From CAYSPU01 sp964432995 (GTDB lineage Bacteria; Verrucomicrobiota; Verrucomicrobiia; Limisphaerales; JAHDYP01): 14,880 nt of DNA. The DNA is taken from contig CAYSPU010000145.1 of the NCBI GenBank assembly GCA_964432995.1, positions 1 through 14,880 of the forward strand. The letters run 5' to 3'. A program made the position numbers and the translations under genes. This document shows, piece by piece, positions 1 to 7,923 of the stretch (position 1 is its first letter; every line of letters begins with the position of its first letter). The notes under the pieces were generated by a model. The model did not search any database, had not been told where the DNA came from, and saw nothing but the letters and a program-made list of their open reading frames with translations.

Positions 1-86
1 CCTGCCGCCCGCTCGCTGCTGCTGCGACCCGGGACGTGTCGCGCTCCGGAGGCGGGCCGCCCGCCGTCCCGGCGGGCAGCAGCCTC
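1..86. repeat. 86-bp structured direct repeat, copy 1
   Basis: This copy matches 119-204 over 86 bases with one difference (G at 56, A at 174); the similarity then fades. The offset between copies is 118 bp. The unit is rich in internal symmetry: CCGGGACG at 29-36 pairs with CGTCCCGG at 65-72, GCTGCTGC at 15-22 pairs with GCAGCAGC at 76-83, and GCCCGCCG can pair with CGGCGGGC around 59-77. This resembles a small palindromic mobile repeat more than coding sequence. The copy begins at the window edge, so its true left end is unknown. Confidence 0.85.
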
Positions 87-118
87 ACCTGCCGAACACG
101 CCTCCGAACCTCCGATCG

Positions 119-204
119 CCTGCCGCCCGCTCGCTGCTGCTGCGACCCGGGACGTGTCGCGCTCCGGAGGCGGACCGCCCGCCGTCCCGGCGGGCAGCAG
201 CCTC
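119..204. repeat. 86-bp structured direct repeat, copy 2
   Basis: Second copy of the unit at 1-86, with one base difference (A at 174) that weakens a short GC palindrome in the middle. It ends just before the coding remnant that starts near 207, so the repeat may mark the point where the upstream part of that gene was lost. The 32 bp between the copies show nothing recognisable. Confidence 0.85.
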
Positions 205-206
205 GC

Positions 207-302
207 TTGGCGGACGCGCAGGCCAACCGTCCGCTGCGTCGGGACGACATCTTCCGGATTGCCTCACAGACCAAGGCGATCACGGCTACCGCGGTGATGA
301 TG
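207..302 (+). pseudogene. Remnant of a serine beta-lactamase-family hydrolase (SxxK region)
   Basis: In frame from about 207, roughly 32 residues read LADAQANRPLRRDDIFRIAS followed by QTKAITATAVMM. This is the N-terminal active-site region of the class C beta-lactamase/penicillin-binding esterase family. The catalytic SxxK motif is SQTK at 264-275, preceded by the usual FRIAS and followed by the hydrophobic helix. After MM the family pattern stops; the frame runs on with unrelated residues to a stop at 378-380. Everything upstream is replaced by the 86-bp repeats. Families of this type are usually over 300 residues, so this is a two-sided truncation and surely non-functional. The family call rests on motif recognition, not on a search. 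Confidence 0.7.
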
Positions 303-470
303 AAACAAACGCAGGGCACGACATCCGACAGCACCGGCTGGAAGTTCCGGCTGCTGGTCGGGCAATCGGTGGCTGACTGAACGGCGTAACGCTCGAGCGG
401 CGAACCGGCGGCGGCCGGTCCGGCGGTCTGGCGCCGACGGACGTCGGCGGCCACAGACATGAACCAATGG

Positions 471-660
471 CCCTCACCCCAACCCTCTCCCGTCCGACGG
501 GGGAGGGAGACCCTTCGGCGCCTCAGGGGCAGGAGCGAACGCGGGCGAGACCTCGAGGGGCGTCGATCCCTCGCTGCGGTCTCCGGTTGGAGGTCTCCCG
601 AGTTGCTGACGACGCGCGGCTGCTACCCCCTCTCCCTGGGGGAGAGGGTTGAGGTGAGGG
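471..660. repeat. Fold-back element of two inverted REP-like units (BIME/MITE-like)
   Basis: The left end CCCTCACCCCAACCCTCTC (471-489) is the reverse complement of the right end at 642-660 with one mismatch in 19. Each end also forms its own small hairpin (CCCTCTCC with GGGAGGG near 484-507; CCCTCTCCC with GGGAGAGGG near 628-649). The interior adds GAGACCTC (547-554) pairing with GAGGTCTC (590-597). This is the arrangement of two REP units facing each other. The same core, CCCTCACCCC plus CCCTCTCCCC, recurs inside larC at 9419-9477. The stretch 303-758 holds no gene I can support; this element is its main content, and 381-470 and 661-758 show nothing else recognisable. Confidence 0.8.
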
Positions 661-758
661 CGACGGTCGATAACCCTCCGACAGTCTGGTTGGGTCAGAG
701 CGCGCCGGGTTTCCCAGCTCCTCGGCTTGCCAGGGCTCGCCGTTTACGATCCAGCCGG

Positions 759-1895
759 GTGGCCGCCAGGCTGTGCATCCTGCTGCTCGCGGCGTTGGCC
801 GGTCCCGGTTTCGGAGCTCAGCTTCCCAAACGTGATGCGCCTCCGATCCCGGTGCTACACGTGACCGATCTGTTCCGTCCGCACAACGATCCCGATGATC
901 ACTGGGACCTGGCGTGCGCGTACGCCCTCGCCCGCGAAGGGGCTTATGAGCTTCGGGGCATTTTGATCGACTTCCCACTGCGGAAGGACTGGGACCCGGA
1001 CATCGCCGGCGCAAGCCAGATGAACCAGATTGCGGGGTTGACGGTGCCCGTGCTCGTGGGCGCGCCGCGCCGGATCGATCCGGTTGCCTCCGCGCCGGAG
1101 TCAGGATTGGCGCTCACCGGGATTCGGAGCTTCCTGCGGCTCCTTCGCAATTCACCGCGTCCGGCGGTGGTTCACGTGCTGGGTTCGTGCCGCGACGTGG
1201 CGATGGCGGCTGAACTCGAACCGGAGCTGTTTGCGGCGAAGTGCGCCGCGCTGTATCTGAATGCGGGATCGGGCGCGCGGGATCCGGAGAAGGCGGCGCG
1301 GCTCGAGTACAACGTGGCCCTCGATCCGGCATCCTATGCGGCGATCTTCAGGTTACGTTGTCCGGTGTATTGGTTGCCGTGCTTCGAGGAGGTGCCGGCG
1401 CCGCCGGACCACACGATGCGCGTCGGACCATACGGCTCGTTCTACCGGTTCCGACAGGACGCCATTCTGCCGCACCTGTCGCCCCGGGTGCAGAATTACT
1501 TCGCCGACATGTTCCGGCACGGGCGGTCAGGAACAGGAGTGGCCCCCGGCATTTCGGGCGCGTCCGGTTGGCTGCAGTATCTGCTGGGGCCGCCCGACGC
1601 GGCTCTTTTGGAACAGCAGGGGGCGCAGGAACGGAACATGTGGTGCACGGCCGGCTTTCTGCATGCCGCCGGCCTCACGGTGTTGCGGAACGGCACGATC
1701 GTTCCCGTCACCGACGCCCCACAGCCGGTGTTCACCTTCGACCCGATCCGTGTTGAGTGCGACGGGAAGGGGATCACGCGCTGGAGAGACGATCCGGGGG
1801 CGAACGACCGGTTCATCCTGCACGTGCGCGACCCGGAGCAGTATGGTCCCGCGATGACGACAGCGATGAGGACGTTGCTGCGGACGTTGCCGTGA
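759..1895 (+). CDS. Secreted nucleoside-hydrolase-like protein
   Basis: A 378-residue protein if it starts at GTG 759. It opens with a Sec-type signal peptide (residues 1-20, hydrophobic ILLLAALAG, likely cleavage after FGA). Near the N-terminus VLHVTD (about residues 33-37) followed by NDPDDHWDLA (43-52) resembles the DxDxxxDD calcium-binding signature of inosine/uridine-preferring nucleoside hydrolases, with extra residues between the two Asp groups. The segment GLTVPVLVGAP fits the same fold. Family members cleave N-glycosidic bonds of nucleosides; a secreted form would act on extracellular substrates. Substrate and activity are unproven because the metal motif is altered. The start is uncertain: no clear ribosome binding site precedes 759, and the open frame runs back into the repeat at 471-660. 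No neighbour is coupled to it. Confidence 0.65.
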   Translation: MAARLCILLLAALAGPGFGAQLPKRDAPPIPVLHVTDLFRPHNDPDDHWDLACAYALAREGAYELRGILIDFPLRKDWDPDIAGASQMNQIAGLTVPVLVGAPRRIDPVASAPESGLALTGIRSFLRLLRNSPRPAVVHVLGSCRDVAMAAELEPELFAAKCAALYLNAGSGARDPEKAARLEYNVALDPASYAAIFRLRCPVYWLPCFEEVPAPPDHTMRVGPYGSFYRFRQDAILPHLSPRVQNYFADMFRHGRSGTGVAPGISGASGWLQYLLGPPDAALLEQQGAQERNMWCTAGFLHAAGLTVLRNGTIVPVTDAPQPVFTFDPIRVECDGKGITRWRDDPGANDRFILHVRDPEQYGPAMTTAMRTLLRTLP

Positions 1896-2109
1896 TCCAG
1901 ACCGCCAGGCGGAGCGCCGCGTTGCACGCGGCCAGGAATGCACGCGCCGCCGACCGTACCTTGGCTGGCTGGGAAACGGGGATGGTCACCGCGACAGCGT
2001 CCGGATGCGATTTGCCACCGCGATTCGCGGCTTGAGCGGCGCGGGGTGGACTGGCAGGGTTGCCCTGAATCCTGTGCGGAAGGAGAAGCCAGAAGCTATG
2101 AACCAGGCG
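1896..2109. other. Intergenic region with a short hairpin and a possible leader ORF
   Basis: Just after the stop codon, GCCGCGT (1916-1922) and ACGCGGC (1926-1932) form a perfect 7-bp stem with a 3-nt loop. It could be a weak terminator, though no T run follows. Further on, an eight-codon ORF (MNQAKGTL, 2098-2124) has GGAAGGAG at 2078-2085 before it and ends in TGA overlapping the GTG start of the next gene. Nothing else recognisable is present. Confidence 0.45.
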
Positions 2110-2115
2110 AAAGGA
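2110..2115 (+). promoter_or_regulatory. Ribosome binding site deciding the DUF4838 start
   Basis: AAAGGA sits five bases before GTG 2121. It supports that start over longer in-frame extensions upstream, and places the signal peptide at the N-terminus. Confidence 0.65.
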
Positions 2116-2120
2116 ACACT

Positions 2121-3920
2121 GTGACGACGAAATCCAGTCTCGAGACTCAGCGGGGCAGGGGCAAGGTGGGCGCTCTGCGCGTGTTGGCGTTGGCGTGGTG
2201 TGGGACTTCGGTCGTGGCGGCGGCCGCGGGGCTGCGGTTGGCCGAAGATGACCAGAGCCCGTACCGGATCGTGGTGTCGGCGCAGGCGATCGCGTCGGAG
2301 CGGTATGCGGCCGAGGAATTGCAGCGTTACCTCGAGCAGGCGACCGGCGCGCGGCTGCCGGTCGTGACCGACGCCGAGGCCCCGACGCCCCGGGAGATCC
2401 TGGTGGGCGACAGCGCGCATGTGCGCCGGCTGGGGTTGACGCCGGATGCCGAGCGGTTGGGGCCGGACGGTTTCTTTCTGCGCACGGAGAAGAAGCATCT
2501 GTTGATTGTCGGGGGCCGACCGCGCGGCACGTTGAACGGCGTCTACACGTTTCTTGAAGAACAACTCGGGGTGCGGTGGTACACGCCGGAACTCGAGGAG
2601 GTGCCGCGGCGCGGCCAGTTCGTGGTGCCGGCGCTGCAGGAGCTTCGGGTGCCGGCTCTCGAATACCGCGAGGTCTTCTGGACGGAGATGATGCGGAACG
2701 GGGACTTTGCCGCGCGCCATCGGCTCAACGGGAACCATCATCGGCTGGCGGAGAAGCATGGCGGGCCGGCGGTCGTCTACTTCCCGTTCGTTCACAGTTT
2801 CGACGCCCTGGTGCCGCCCGACCTCTTCGCGTCGCACCCGGAGTATTTCCCGCTGATCGACGGTCAGCGGAAGGGCGGGTACGTCCAGCGCTGTTTGACG
2901 AATCCGGACGTGTTGCGGATGTCGATCGAACGGGTGCGCCAGTGGATCCGCGAGCATCCCGAGGCGACGATCGTCAGCGTGTCGCAGAACGACACCTTCA
3001 ACTACTGCCAGTGCGCGGCGTGCCGGGCAATCGACGATGCGGAGGGGACGCCCTGCGGTTCGCTGCTGCGGTTCGTGAACGCGGTGGCGGAGGCGATCGA
3101 GGCCGAGCATCCCAACGTGCGGATCGACACGCTGGCCTATCAATACACCCGCAAGCCGCCGAAGACGATCCGGCCGCGGCACAATGTCATCGTCCGGCTC
3201 TGCTCGATCGAATGCTGCTTTGCGCATCCGCTCGAGAGTTGTCCGGCGCGGGAGAACGTGCGGTTTCGGGACGACATTGTGGCCTGGCAACCGGTGGCCA
3301 AGACGCTTTACGTGTGGGATTACACGCCGAACTTTGCGCATTACCAACAGATCTTCCCGAACTTCGACGCCCTGCAGCCGAACGTGCAGTTCTTTGTGCG
3401 GCACGGAGTCAAAGGCTTGTTCGAGCAGGGGAACTACTCTTCCGGTGGTGGGGGTGAGATGGGCCCGCTGCGGTCCTACGTGCTGGCCAAGTTGCTGTGG
3501 AACCCGGACACGGACGTGGCGCGGCACATCGACGAGTTCACGCGGGCCTATTACGGCGCGGCGGCGGCGAAGGTGAGGGCCTACCTCGAAGTGACGCACG
3601 GGCCGGTCCGCGGCCAGGACCGCCATGCGCACATCTTCGACAGCCCGAAGTCGGCCTACCTCGCGCAGGCCACGGTCACCGAGGGGACCAAGCTGTTGGA
3701 CGAAGCGGAGGCGTCGGCGGAGAACGAGGTCGTGCGCGAGCGGGTGCGGGTGGCACGTCTTCCGGTTTGGTACGCCCAACTGGCAAACCAGTGGGTCACC
3801 GGCGCGGAGCGGACCGCGCTCCTGCGGCGGTTCCTCGAGATTGCCCGCCGGGCCGGCATCACGCACATCAGCGAGAGCAAGGAGTTGGGCGTCTGGGCAC
3901 GGGAGATGGGTGCCGAGTAG
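2121..3920 (+). CDS. Secreted DUF4838 protein (GH67-N-like), long form
   Basis: A 599-residue protein. The first 40 residues form a signal peptide (ALRVLALAWCGTSVVAAAAG). The next part (about 45-150) resembles the N-terminal domain of alpha-glucuronidases, with YAAEELQRYLEQATG and NGVYTFLEEQLGVRWYTPE. The DUF4838 domain follows; its hallmark is SQNDTFNYCQCAAC, with Asn290, Asp291 and cysteines 296, 298 and 301. DUF4838 proteins are common in Verrucomicrobiota, Planctomycetes and Bacteroidota and are thought to act on glycans, but their reaction is not settled. The GTG start is chosen for its AAAGGA site and because the signal peptide then begins cleanly. A second, shorter DUF4838-like protein lies at 11944-13050. 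Family membership is fairly certain; the function is not. Confidence 0.85.
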   Translation: MTTKSSLETQRGRGKVGALRVLALAWCGTSVVAAAAGLRLAEDDQSPYRIVVSAQAIASERYAAEELQRYLEQATGARLPVVTDAEAPTPREILVGDSAHVRRLGLTPDAERLGPDGFFLRTEKKHLLIVGGRPRGTLNGVYTFLEEQLGVRWYTPELEEVPRRGQFVVPALQELRVPALEYREVFWTEMMRNGDFAARHRLNGNHHRLAEKHGGPAVVYFPFVHSFDALVPPDLFASHPEYFPLIDGQRKGGYVQRCLTNPDVLRMSIERVRQWIREHPEATIVSVSQNDTFNYCQCAACRAIDDAEGTPCGSLLRFVNAVAEAIEAEHPNVRIDTLAYQYTRKPPKTIRPRHNVIVRLCSIECCFAHPLESCPARENVRFRDDIVAWQPVAKTLYVWDYTPNFAHYQQIFPNFDALQPNVQFFVRHGVKGLFEQGNYSSGGGGEMGPLRSYVLAKLLWNPDTDVARHIDEFTRAYYGAAAAKVRAYLEVTHGPVRGQDRHAHIFDSPKSAYLAQATVTEGTKLLDEAEASAENEVVRERVRVARLPVWYAQLANQWVTGAERTALLRRFLEIARRAGITHISESKELGVWAREMGAE

Positions 3921-3966
3921 GCGCTCGGGCGTTGCGCGGCGGCGGCTATGGACTATCCTCTGCGCC

Positions 3967-6027
3967 ATGCGCTTGTCACGCTATCGCTTGTGCGGCCTGA
4001 TTGTTCCTCTGGTTTTCGCGGTGGTGGCCCGGGGTCAGCAAGGCGAGTTGGGCGAGCCACCTTCGTCGCCGACGCCGGAGATGGTTGCGGAGATGAAGGC
4101 GCAGGCGCCGGCAAGGCTTCAGGGCTCTACCACCCCGCTGTCCGTCGATACCCGGAACCGGGAGGAAGTGCGCACGTTCCACCGGACGGTGTATGCGGCG
4201 TCCGAGGGGTATTCGATGGGATGGACGGGTGGGGATGTGGAATCGTGTTTGGCGGGGGCGACGGATCCCGCCTTTCGGGAGTTGGTGGCGTTGCGGATCA
4301 ACTACTACCGGGCGATGGCGGGCGTTCCGGGGGGGATCGCGCTGGACGAGGAGAACAACGCGAAGGACCAGGAGGCGGCGCTGATGATGAGTGCCAACGG
4401 CACGCTGAGCCACAATCCTCCGGCGACGTGGACGTGTTACTCGGAGGATGGGGCCGAGGCGGCGGGGCGCTCGAATCTGTCGCTGGGCAACGCCGGTCCG
4501 GACGCGGTGGACGCCTACATGCAGGACTACGGCGGTGGCAACAGCGCAGTGGGGCACCGCCGGTGGCTGCTCTATCCGCAGACGGAGTGGATGGGGACCG
4601 GCGACCTTCCGGCGGCGACGGGGCATTGGTCGGCCAACGCGCTGTGGGTGTTTGACGAGAACTACGGCGGGACGCGGCCTCCGGTGCGGGATGGTTATGT
4701 GGCCTGGCCGCCGCCGGGGTATGTGCCGTATCCGGTGGTCTGCCCGCGATGGTCGTTCGCCTATCCGAAGGCGGATTTCGCGACGGCCACGGTCTCGGTG
4801 ACGAGCAACGGGGTGCCCGTGGCGGTCACACTCGAGACGGTGGCCACGGGCTATGGCGAGAACACCCTCGTTTGGTATCCGAACGGCATGTCGCCGTCGT
4901 CTCCGATCCTTTGGCCGCGACCGGCGAGCGACACGGAGTTTGTGGTGCAGGTGGCCGGCGCGCGGGTGGGCGGGGCGTCGACGAACTTCGCCTACACCGT
5001 GACGGTGTTCGATCCGGAGGTGCCGGGTGCGGATGTGGTGCTGCCGGTGATCTCGGGTCCGGACGAGCCGGTGGTCGGTCAAGCGAACCAGTACACGTTC
5101 GTGGCGGTACCGGGCGCCAGCGGGTATCAGTGGCAGCAGACCGGCCGCCGCCTGTTCACGAATGTGGAGGGAGCGGAAAACGGGCTCGTCGATTTCACCA
5201 CGGAAACCTCGTCCGGCTACGACGTGGTGGTGTCCAGGCCGGTCGCGTCGGGGACGCGGGCGTTGCGCCTGGCGCATCCGAAGCCGCCGACGGCCCAGCG
5301 GTTGACGTATCAGCGCCGGTTGGTGCCGCAGGCGGGCGGGGTGTTGCGTTTTCAGAGTCGCCTCGGTCTGGCCACAACCACCCAGGTGGCGATGGTCGAA
5401 GTTCTGTTGGACGGGGGCAGTTCCTGGCAACCGATCTACGAGCAGAGCGGGACCGACGATCAAGGCGAGCTCAGCTACCGGGAACGAACGGTTTCCCTGG
5501 CGGATTACATGGGGCGCTCGTTGCGGTTTCGTTTCAGCTACGTGCCGGCTGGAACCTACTACTCGCAGACCAGCGAAGGCGTGGGCTGGTATCTGGACGA
5601 TTTGACTTGGGAGAATGTGATCGAGCAGACTGATCCGGTGGTCTCAGAGGTGTTCGCGGGGACGAATTTCGTGTTCGCGCCGCCGGCGGCGGGGGAGTAC
5701 ACGCTCGCGGTGCGGGCGCAGTTGTATGGTCAGTTTTACGGCGAGTGGGGGCCGGTGCGCAGCGTCGCGGCGGTGACGGGAACGACGCCGGTGCTGCGGT
5801 GGGTGGGGACACCGTCGGTTTCTGGCGGCCAGTTGCAGATGGAGTTCGAGGTCGCCAACCACCAGGCGGGACTGACCTTCGAATTGCAGCGCTCGACGTT
5901 GCTGACGGGGGACTGGATGGCAGACGGCGCGGCGCAGTTTGCGGAGGTGGTGTCGGGGCAGCGGTATCGGGCAACGGCGCCGCTGGGGAGTGCATCCCGG
6001 GAGTTCTACCGGGTGGCGGTTCCATAA
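3967..6027 (+). CDS. Secreted multi-domain protein with CAP (SCP/PR-1) domain
   Basis: A 686-residue protein with a signal peptide (MRLSRYRLCGLIVPLVFAVV, cleavage near ARGQ). The CAP domain spans about residues 105-215: LRINYYRAMAG (109-119), TLSHNPP with His149, and SAVGHRRWLLYP with His197. The two histidines match the usual metal-binding positions of the CAP cavity. An Ig-like stretch follows, then about residues 432-552 a MAM/jelly-roll-like region (VEVLLDGGSSWQPIY, RSLRFRFSYVP, GWYLDDLTWENV). The end (608-686) is a beta domain closing in SREFYRVAVP, a tail type I associate with verrucomicrobial secreted proteins. CAP proteins have varied roles; the other domains suggest binding to a surface or polymer. 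It lies 46 bp after the DUF4838 gene, possibly co-transcribed. Confidence 0.85.
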   Translation: MRLSRYRLCGLIVPLVFAVVARGQQGELGEPPSSPTPEMVAEMKAQAPARLQGSTTPLSVDTRNREEVRTFHRTVYAASEGYSMGWTGGDVESCLAGATDPAFRELVALRINYYRAMAGVPGGIALDEENNAKDQEAALMMSANGTLSHNPPATWTCYSEDGAEAAGRSNLSLGNAGPDAVDAYMQDYGGGNSAVGHRRWLLYPQTEWMGTGDLPAATGHWSANALWVFDENYGGTRPPVRDGYVAWPPPGYVPYPVVCPRWSFAYPKADFATATVSVTSNGVPVAVTLETVATGYGENTLVWYPNGMSPSSPILWPRPASDTEFVVQVAGARVGGASTNFAYTVTVFDPEVPGADVVLPVISGPDEPVVGQANQYTFVAVPGASGYQWQQTGRRLFTNVEGAENGLVDFTTETSSGYDVVVSRPVASGTRALRLAHPKPPTAQRLTYQRRLVPQAGGVLRFQSRLGLATTTQVAMVEVLLDGGSSWQPIYEQSGTDDQGELSYRERTVSLADYMGRSLRFRFSYVPAGTYYSQTSEGVGWYLDDLTWENVIEQTDPVVSEVFAGTNFVFAPPAAGEYTLAVRAQLYGQFYGEWGPVRSVAAVTGTTPVLRWVGTPSVSGGQLQMEFEVANHQAGLTFELQRSTLLTGDWMADGAAQFAEVVSGQRYRATAPLGSASREFYRVAVP

Positions 6028-6363
6028 GGCCGGCGCGTCGGCGCGTCAGCACTCCGGAAGAACGGTAGGACGGTACGACGGGGCGACGGTAGGACGGGGC
6101 GGTGGTGCGGCGTAGGCGATGGTCATCGCGGTGTGGGGCCGGTCTCGGCAGCGGAAAGGCGGTGGGGCTCAGTGGAATCTCGGCTTGCGTCGCCGGGGAG
6201 TTTTGGCTACCCACTGGCGTGTCAACTCGCGCCCTGACGGCAGTGAACCGAATGTACCGTTAGAATCCAGCGGGCTGGGTTTTTGTCGAATGCGGACTGC
6301 GGATGGCCGCCGATTCCCGAGGGCGAGCGAGTTTACTGAACCGACAACCACCAGGAAACCAGG
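6028..6363. other. Intergenic region with short tandem repeats
   Basis: No gene is supported in these 336 bases. A degenerate 12-bp tandem repeat lies at 6062-6097: ACGGTAGGACGG occurs at 6062-6073 and again at 6086-6097, with a related unit between. GCGCGTCG/GCGCGTCA forms a small direct repeat just after the preceding stop. The promoter of the MFS gene should lie in the second half, but I cannot point to convincing -35 and -10 boxes. Confidence 0.6.
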
Positions 6364-7923
6364 ATGAGCGAGCAAAAAGTGAGCTGTGTATACCCGAGGT
6401 TGCAGCTGGCCTACCTGCTGCAGTTCGCGATTTGGGGAAGTTGGTCGGTGGCCCTCGGCGGCTACCTCAATGGGAAGATGAGCGGCCCGCACATTGGGTA
6501 TCTGTTCATGGCCATTCCCCTGGGGGCGATCATCGCCCCGATGTTCATTGGTCCGATTGCGGACCGCTTGTTTTCCGCGCAGAAGGTGCTGGGGCTGTTG
6601 CATCTGATCAGCGGGGCGTGTCTGGCGGCCTGTGGCGCCATCTGTGTCCAGGCGGAAGCCCGGGCGGCCGGAGGGGCGGTCGTGGTGCCGTTTGCGTCGC
6701 TGATGGCCCTGATGCTGATCTCGGGGATCTGCTATATGCCGTCGATTCCCTTGGTCAACACGGTCGTGTTCAAGCACATACCGGATTCCGCCTCGGCGCC
6801 GAAGGTCTTCATTTTCGGGACCGTGGGCTGGATTGTCGTCAACCTGGTGGTGGAAGTGTTCGCGGGCGGCGCGGCGACACCCAACTTCTTCTTCATTGGC
6901 GGCGGTTGCGGCATCCTCCTCGGGCTCTACGCCTTCACGCTGCCGGACACCCCGCCGAAGGCGGCGTCCGCCACGGGGTCGAAGGCCGACGCCATCGGCC
7001 TGGGCGCCCTGGCGATGTTCAAGTCCCCCACGTTTACCATTTTCGTGCTGTGCGCGTTCATGGTGAGCATTTTCGGGAGCAACTACTTCTTCCCGTCCGT
7101 GGTGGCCTACTTGAGCGAATACGGTTATCCGGCGCCGGTGGCGCTGACGACGCTCAACCAGTTCTCCGAGCTGTTCTTCATGGCGATTCTCGCTTTCTGC
7201 GTGGGGCGGATCGGACTGAAGTGGGTTCTGGTGATCGGGATGAGCGCCTGGGCGGTTCGCTATCTGATCTTCACGCTGCCGGGCTTCCAGTTCGCGTTGA
7301 TCGGACTTCTCTGCCACGGGATGGCGTATGCGTTTCTCTACGTCGCCGCCTACATGTTTGGCGACCGGGTGGCGCCGGCCCATCTCAAAGCGAGCGTGCA
7401 GAGTCTGCTGGCGTTCCTCCTCCTGGGCATCGGGCAGGTCCTCAGCGGCGCGCTCTTCGGCTATCAGATTGACCGCTGCGCTCCCGCCGTGACGAAGACG
7501 GAGGTCATCCAGCAAGGGCAGGTCGCAAAGGGCCTTCCGGCCTGGAACGTGCCCGAGATGGAAACCTCCGCCTGGCGGTACCTCGATCTGGCGAAATCGG
7601 TGAAGTACCTCCGCGGGGAAAAGACCGTGTTCAACTTCGGGGAGCATCTGGGCAAGTACACGGCGGCGGACGGCACGCTCGATCTGGACAAGCTGCCGGC
7701 GGTATGGGAAGCGGGCGGCGTGTCCTACACCAAGGAGGAGCTGAAGGCGACGTTCGACAAGATCGGCGCCCCGGTCACCCGGGAGCGATACCTCCAAGCC
7801 CAGCGACACAACTGGAGCGGCTTCTTCATTCCTCCGGCCATCTTCGTCGCCATCTGGGTGTTCCTGTTCATCGTTTTTGGCAGGGAACCGGTGAAGGCCC
7901 CGGAAGAAGGCGCGAAGGCCTAG
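6364..7923 (+). CDS. MFS transporter, nucleoside:H+ symporter type
   Basis: A 519-residue inner-membrane protein with about twelve hydrophobic segments. The N-terminus (LQLAYLLQFAIWGSWSVALG, then GPIADRLFSAQK after the second helix) is typical of the nucleoside:H+ symporter branch related to NupG/XapB. The region YMPSIPLVNTVVFKH and the later GMAYAFLYVAAYMFGDRVAP also fit. A soluble loop of about 115 residues (roughly 367-482) lies between the penultimate helices and the last one (NWSGFFIPPAIFVAIWVFLF); it is longer than in the enterobacterial proteins. The transporter would import nucleosides or related compounds with protons, which suits the secreted nucleoside-hydrolase-like protein upstream, though the two are not adjacent. 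CCAGG just before ATG gives a modest ribosome binding site. Its stop codon lies within an inverted repeat. Confidence 0.85.
   Translation: MSEQKVSCVYPRLQLAYLLQFAIWGSWSVALGGYLNGKMSGPHIGYLFMAIPLGAIIAPMFIGPIADRLFSAQKVLGLLHLISGACLAACGAICVQAEARAAGGAVVVPFASLMALMLISGICYMPSIPLVNTVVFKHIPDSASAPKVFIFGTVGWIVVNLVVEVFAGGAATPNFFFIGGGCGILLGLYAFTLPDTPPKAASATGSKADAIGLGALAMFKSPTFTIFVLCAFMVSIFGSNYFFPSVVAYLSEYGYPAPVALTTLNQFSELFFMAILAFCVGRIGLKWVLVIGMSAWAVRYLIFTLPGFQFALIGLLCHGMAYAFLYVAAYMFGDRVAPAHLKASVQSLLAFLLLGIGQVLSGALFGYQIDRCAPAVTKTEVIQQGQVAKGLPAWNVPEMETSAWRYLDLAKSVKYLRGEKTVFNFGEHLGKYTAADGTLDLDKLPAVWEAGGVSYTKEELKATFDKIGAPVTRERYLQAQRHNWSGFFIPPAIFVAIWVFLFIVFGREPVKAPEEGAKA

Noticed and set aside
459..758. N-terminal extension of the nucleoside-hydrolase-like protein
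   Set aside because: The frame is open, but it translates the fold-back repeat, and the signal peptide would then be internal. The gene more likely begins near 759.
1938..2120. In-frame extension of the DUF4838 protein upstream of 2121
   Set aside because: It would place about 60 non-hydrophobic residues before the signal peptide; the AAAGGA site supports GTG 2121.
1986..3968. 660-codon open frame on the minus strand
   Set aside because: It lies antisense to the DUF4838 gene, has Arg/His/Pro-rich composition with no family pattern, and is explained by the GC-rich codon use of the true gene.
3976..5463. 495-codon minus-strand frame opposite the CAP gene
   Set aside because: Arg- and His-rich shadow of a clearly recognised secreted protein.
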